From Planctomycetota bacterium (lineage in GTDB: Bacteria > Planctomycetota > Phycisphaerae > Phycisphaerales > Phycisphaeraceae), in assembly GCA_016350165.1 (NCBI GenBank), contig CP066225.1, positions 1,860,001 to 1,924,000 on the forward strand: a stretch of 64,000 nt of DNA, in the 5' to 3' direction. The number at the start of each line of letters is the position of its first letter. The stretch's first letter is position 1. Position numbers and translations under genes: made by a program. Below, in pieces: positions 62,064 to 64,000 of the stretch. Under the pieces are notes generated by a model. It had not been told where the DNA came from, searched no databases, and was given only the letters and a program-made list of their open reading frames with translations.

Positions 62064-63053
62064 TTGCGTCGAAGTCGTAAACCAATCGTTATTGCATCTC
62101 GCCGATCTCTGCTTGCTAGAACTCAAGCCGAAATGGTCGGCCGTGCTCTCGGCAAACTTCATCCTAACGTTGAAGTCCAATATCGCTGGATTGAATCCGA
62201 GGGCGATATCCATCAAAACCAATCTCTTGCAGATATCGGCGGAAAAGGCCTCTTCACCAGAACTATTGAGTCCGTTCTACTCAAAGGTGAAGCTGATATC
62301 GCCGTTCACTCACTAAAAGACCTTCCCGCTCGTGATACCCCAGGTCTCATGATCGCAGCAGTCCCTAAACGCACCGTCGTCAACGACTGCCTCATCACTC
62401 GCGATAAACTCACCTCTCTCGATCAACTACCTCAAGGCGCAATCCTTGGCACCTCATCACCTCGGCGCGCATCACAAGTACTCCGAGCTCGCCCTGACCT
62501 CAAAATCGATCTCATCAGAGGTAACGTCGAAACGCGCATCAATAAAGTACTCGTACCACAACCAAACATGCCGCAATACGACGCCACACTCCTCGCAGCC
62601 GCAGGCCTTCGTCGTCTCAAAAAACTCGAACTCGCAGAACTCACCATCCCAACCGACACTATCCTCCCAGCAGCATGCCAAGCCGCACTCGCAATCCAGT
62701 GCCGCTCCGATGACCACGTCACACTCACGCGTTGCCTCCCGCTCAACAACCCCGCTTCATCCACAGCCGTTCACGCTGAACGCGAAATCCTCGCTGCCCT
62801 CGAAGCGGACTGCCACTCAGCCATCGCTGTTCTCGCAGAACCTGTCGAGCAAGGCGAAGAACTCACCAAACGCGTCGGCGACCAAACCTATCGCCTTCGC
62901 ATCCGCATCATGTCGCCCGAAGGCAATAAATGCCTCGAAATCGACGAAACCTCAAAAACCAAAGAACTGCGTCGCCTTATCAAGGCAACCGTCAAAAACC
63001 TCAAAGAGCAAGGCGCCTCCGACCTGCTCCATGCTCAAACAATCAACGCATAA
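62064..63053 (+). CDS. hemC: Hydroxymethylbilane synthase (porphobilinogen deaminase)
   Basis: 329-residue cytoplasmic enzyme that joins four porphobilinogens into hydroxymethylbilane for heme synthesis. VIASRRSLLARTQAEMV at the N-terminus, HSLKDLPA with catalytic Asp 86 (E. coli D84), the Arg-rich TSSPRRASQVLRARPDLKID, RGNVETRINK, and Cys250 in LEADCHSAIAV, which anchors the dipyrromethane cofactor (E. coli C242). The start is best taken at TTG 62064, with GGAGC eight bases upstream; any ATG start would be far upstream (61785) and adds residues unlike the family. C-ending codons dominate. Shares a short divergent promoter region with the NDUFA9-like gene. No other hem gene is present here. 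Confidence 0.95.
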   Translation: MRRSRKPIVIASRRSLLARTQAEMVGRALGKLHPNVEVQYRWIESEGDIHQNQSLADIGGKGLFTRTIESVLLKGEADIAVHSLKDLPARDTPGLMIAAVPKRTVVNDCLITRDKLTSLDQLPQGAILGTSSPRRASQVLRARPDLKIDLIRGNVETRINKVLVPQPNMPQYDATLLAAAGLRRLKKLELAELTIPTDTILPAACQAALAIQCRSDDHVTLTRCLPLNNPASSTAVHAEREILAALEADCHSAIAVLAEPVEQGEELTKRVGDQTYRLRIRIMSPEGNKCLEIDETSKTKELRRLIKATVKNLKEQGASDLLHAQTINA

Positions 63054-63072
63054 AATTCAAACCAAAAAATTC

Positions 63073-63109
63073 AAAAAGCACCAGAGTTCACATCTGGTGC
63101 TTTTTTTAT
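63073..63109 (+). terminator. Terminator after hemC
   Basis: AAAAAGCACCAGA / TCTGGTGCTTTTT, perfect 13-bp stem, 7-nt loop. Confidence 0.93.
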
Positions 63110-63743
63110 GCCCATTCAATTCCCCAATAACAACCATTCCACACAACATAGCCAGCTCATTAAACCCATTAGCATCTACTCACTTAAGCCCAAAAAACTC
63201 ACCACGAACACCACCACACTCACCCTTAAACCAAGGTCCTATAAATTTGTTTTAATATTTATCAACACTTTACTAACATAATAAATCAGCATAAAAACAT
63301 ATCCACACTTCAAAAGCATGACACACTCACAAACATCTATTCAATAATTAGATACACACCACACAGCACAAACCTAACCACCATAACTTTCGATTTTACA
63401 TGATGATAAAAGCACTTACCTTTTCGCCGCACACCATCAGTACAATTTCAATCCTACAATCAATCACCTCACATAAACACACGCTGCAACCACCGTTTTA
63501 CTCATGTATTCCACAACCTACTTTCACATTTCATTTTCAATATCGCTTTACGATATCTGATTTTTCTACTGGTTTTGTATTGCATTACTAAAACGATTCC
63601 CCTAAGCTATTCCTGATGTGTTTGACGAGAGTTTGCGGACTGTTGTACTCTCAATTACGCAACACAACGGTTTTGACAATCTAATTTTTCAGTATTGCGT
63701 TTATCTATTCTGATTACGTCTTTTCATTTTACAGGAGTCATCC
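63110..63743. other. Gene-free region before the last pseudopilin-like gene
   Basis: About 630 AT-rich bases, C over G on +. No convincing coding frame (63-codon frame at 63400 is low-complexity), no RNA gene. The RBS AGGAG of the next gene is at 63733-63737. Confidence 0.5.
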
Positions 63744-64000
63744 ATGTTGACCCGTATTTTTTTAGATAGCTCTTCGGAGCGCTCCGAAGAGGGGTTTACG
63801 TTAATTGAGCTTTTAGTCGTGATTTCTATTATCGCATTACTTATCGGTATCTTGCTCCCCGCCCTCGGCGCTGCTCGCGACTCAGCCAGACAAATGGCAT
63901 GCCTCAGCAACCTCAAGCAGGTTTCCATCGCGACATACACTTACACAACCACCAACGACGGTTACTTCCCGCCATACAGCGAAACGCTCTACAACAACGC
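63744..64000 (+). CDS. Pseudopilin-like protein (3' end cut by window edge)
   Basis: First 85 codons of a pseudopilin-like gene. Leader [17 protein letters not shown], then [18 protein letters not shown] with Glu at +5, then [20 protein letters not shown]: identical in plan to the proteins at 16825, 24720 and 29286. RBS AGGAG seven bases before ATG 63744. Codons 9-16 of the leader contain a perfect 22-bp palindrome (63770-63791), unusual so near a start codon. Confidence 0.87.
   Translation, partial: MLTRIFLDSSSERSEEGFTLIELLVVISIIALLIGILLPALGAARDSARQMACLSNLKQVSIATYTYTTTNDGYFPPYSETLYNN
63770..63791 (+). promoter_or_regulatory. Perfect palindrome within the start of the pseudopilin-like gene
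   Basis: CTCTTCGGAGC followed by its exact reverse complement, 24 bases after the ATG. In mRNA it would form an 11-bp stem with only a minimal loop. Confidence 0.55.

Noticed and set aside
62446-63255. 269-codon + frame over hemC
   Set aside because: Shifted frame of hemC with Ser/Pro/Asn-rich composition; hemC motifs are in the other frame.
1-64000. tRNA, rRNA, CRISPR array, insertion sequence or prophage
   Set aside because: No T-loop plus CCA-type ends, no regularly spaced repeats, no transposase, integrase or structural phage gene found by reading.

Overview
The window looks like part of a Planctomycetota chromosome, most likely a marine member of the class Phycisphaerae. The evidence is the mix of gene families: eight exported proteins with a C-terminal PEP-CTERM anchor (usually V/IPEPAS, then LALLGLGGLALLRRRK-like), two of them with dockerin-like EF-hand repeats; four pseudopilin-like proteins with the N-terminal [25 protein letters not shown] segment; many small membrane proteins with a C-x2-C-x-Y-x-L ... 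CPECG zinc ribbon; a GH29 fucosidase; and a stand-alone AICAR transformylase. The assignment rests on family content, not on a marker gene. I saw no tRNA, rRNA, CRISPR array, insertion sequence or phage.

Layout. 1-6.3 kb: truncated FAD monooxygenase, a secreted protein of four OB-like repeats, ferredoxin-NADP reductase, a lamin-tail-like PEP-CTERM protein and a zinc-ribbon membrane protein. 6.7-22.5 kb: AICAR transformylase, FtsK translocase with an extreme acidic tail, PEP-CTERM proteins, a DUF3891 protein, an M3 oligopeptidase, a secreted beta-propeller, a pseudopilin-like protein and argininosuccinate synthase. 22.8-31.3 kb: one-directional locus with two pseudopilin-like proteins, a dockerin/PEP-CTERM beta-propeller, a short PEP-CTERM protein, a PstS-like phosphate-binding protein with dockerin repeats and PEP-CTERM, and at its upstream end a PhoB-like winged-helix regulator. 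31.7-39 kb: zinc-ribbon and SPFH/GYF_2 pair, HDOD protein, small membrane and secreted proteins, alpha/beta hydrolase. 39.3-57.3 kb: MscS channel, zinc-ribbon membrane proteins, DUF4253 protein, solitary DNA methyltransferase, ferredoxin, fucosidase, SerA-like dehydrogenase, four tandem YcxB-like/zinc-ribbon paralogues, DNA polymerase III alpha, a possible lipoprotein and a one-domain FAD protein. 57.4-64 kb: two tandem dicarboxylate/amino-acid symporters, an NDUFA9-like epimerase, hemC and the start of another pseudopilin-like gene.

Two observations stand out. First, strand composition (G versus C) changes sign about every 16-17 kb, near 6.6, 22.7, 39.5 and about 56-57 kb, independent of gene orientation; one switch falls sharply inside the mscS reading frame. 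Second, the 22.8-31.3 kb locus has the parts of a surface-anchored phosphate-acquisition system: PhoB-like regulator, PstS-like binder with three phosphate loops, beta-propeller partner, dockerin modules, exosortase signals and pseudopilins. Its function is inferred, not shown.

Genes are mostly monocistronic and close with strong hairpin terminators. Several start at TTG or GTG, and many lack a clear Shine-Dalgarno sequence. Coordinates give my preferred start, with alternatives noted.
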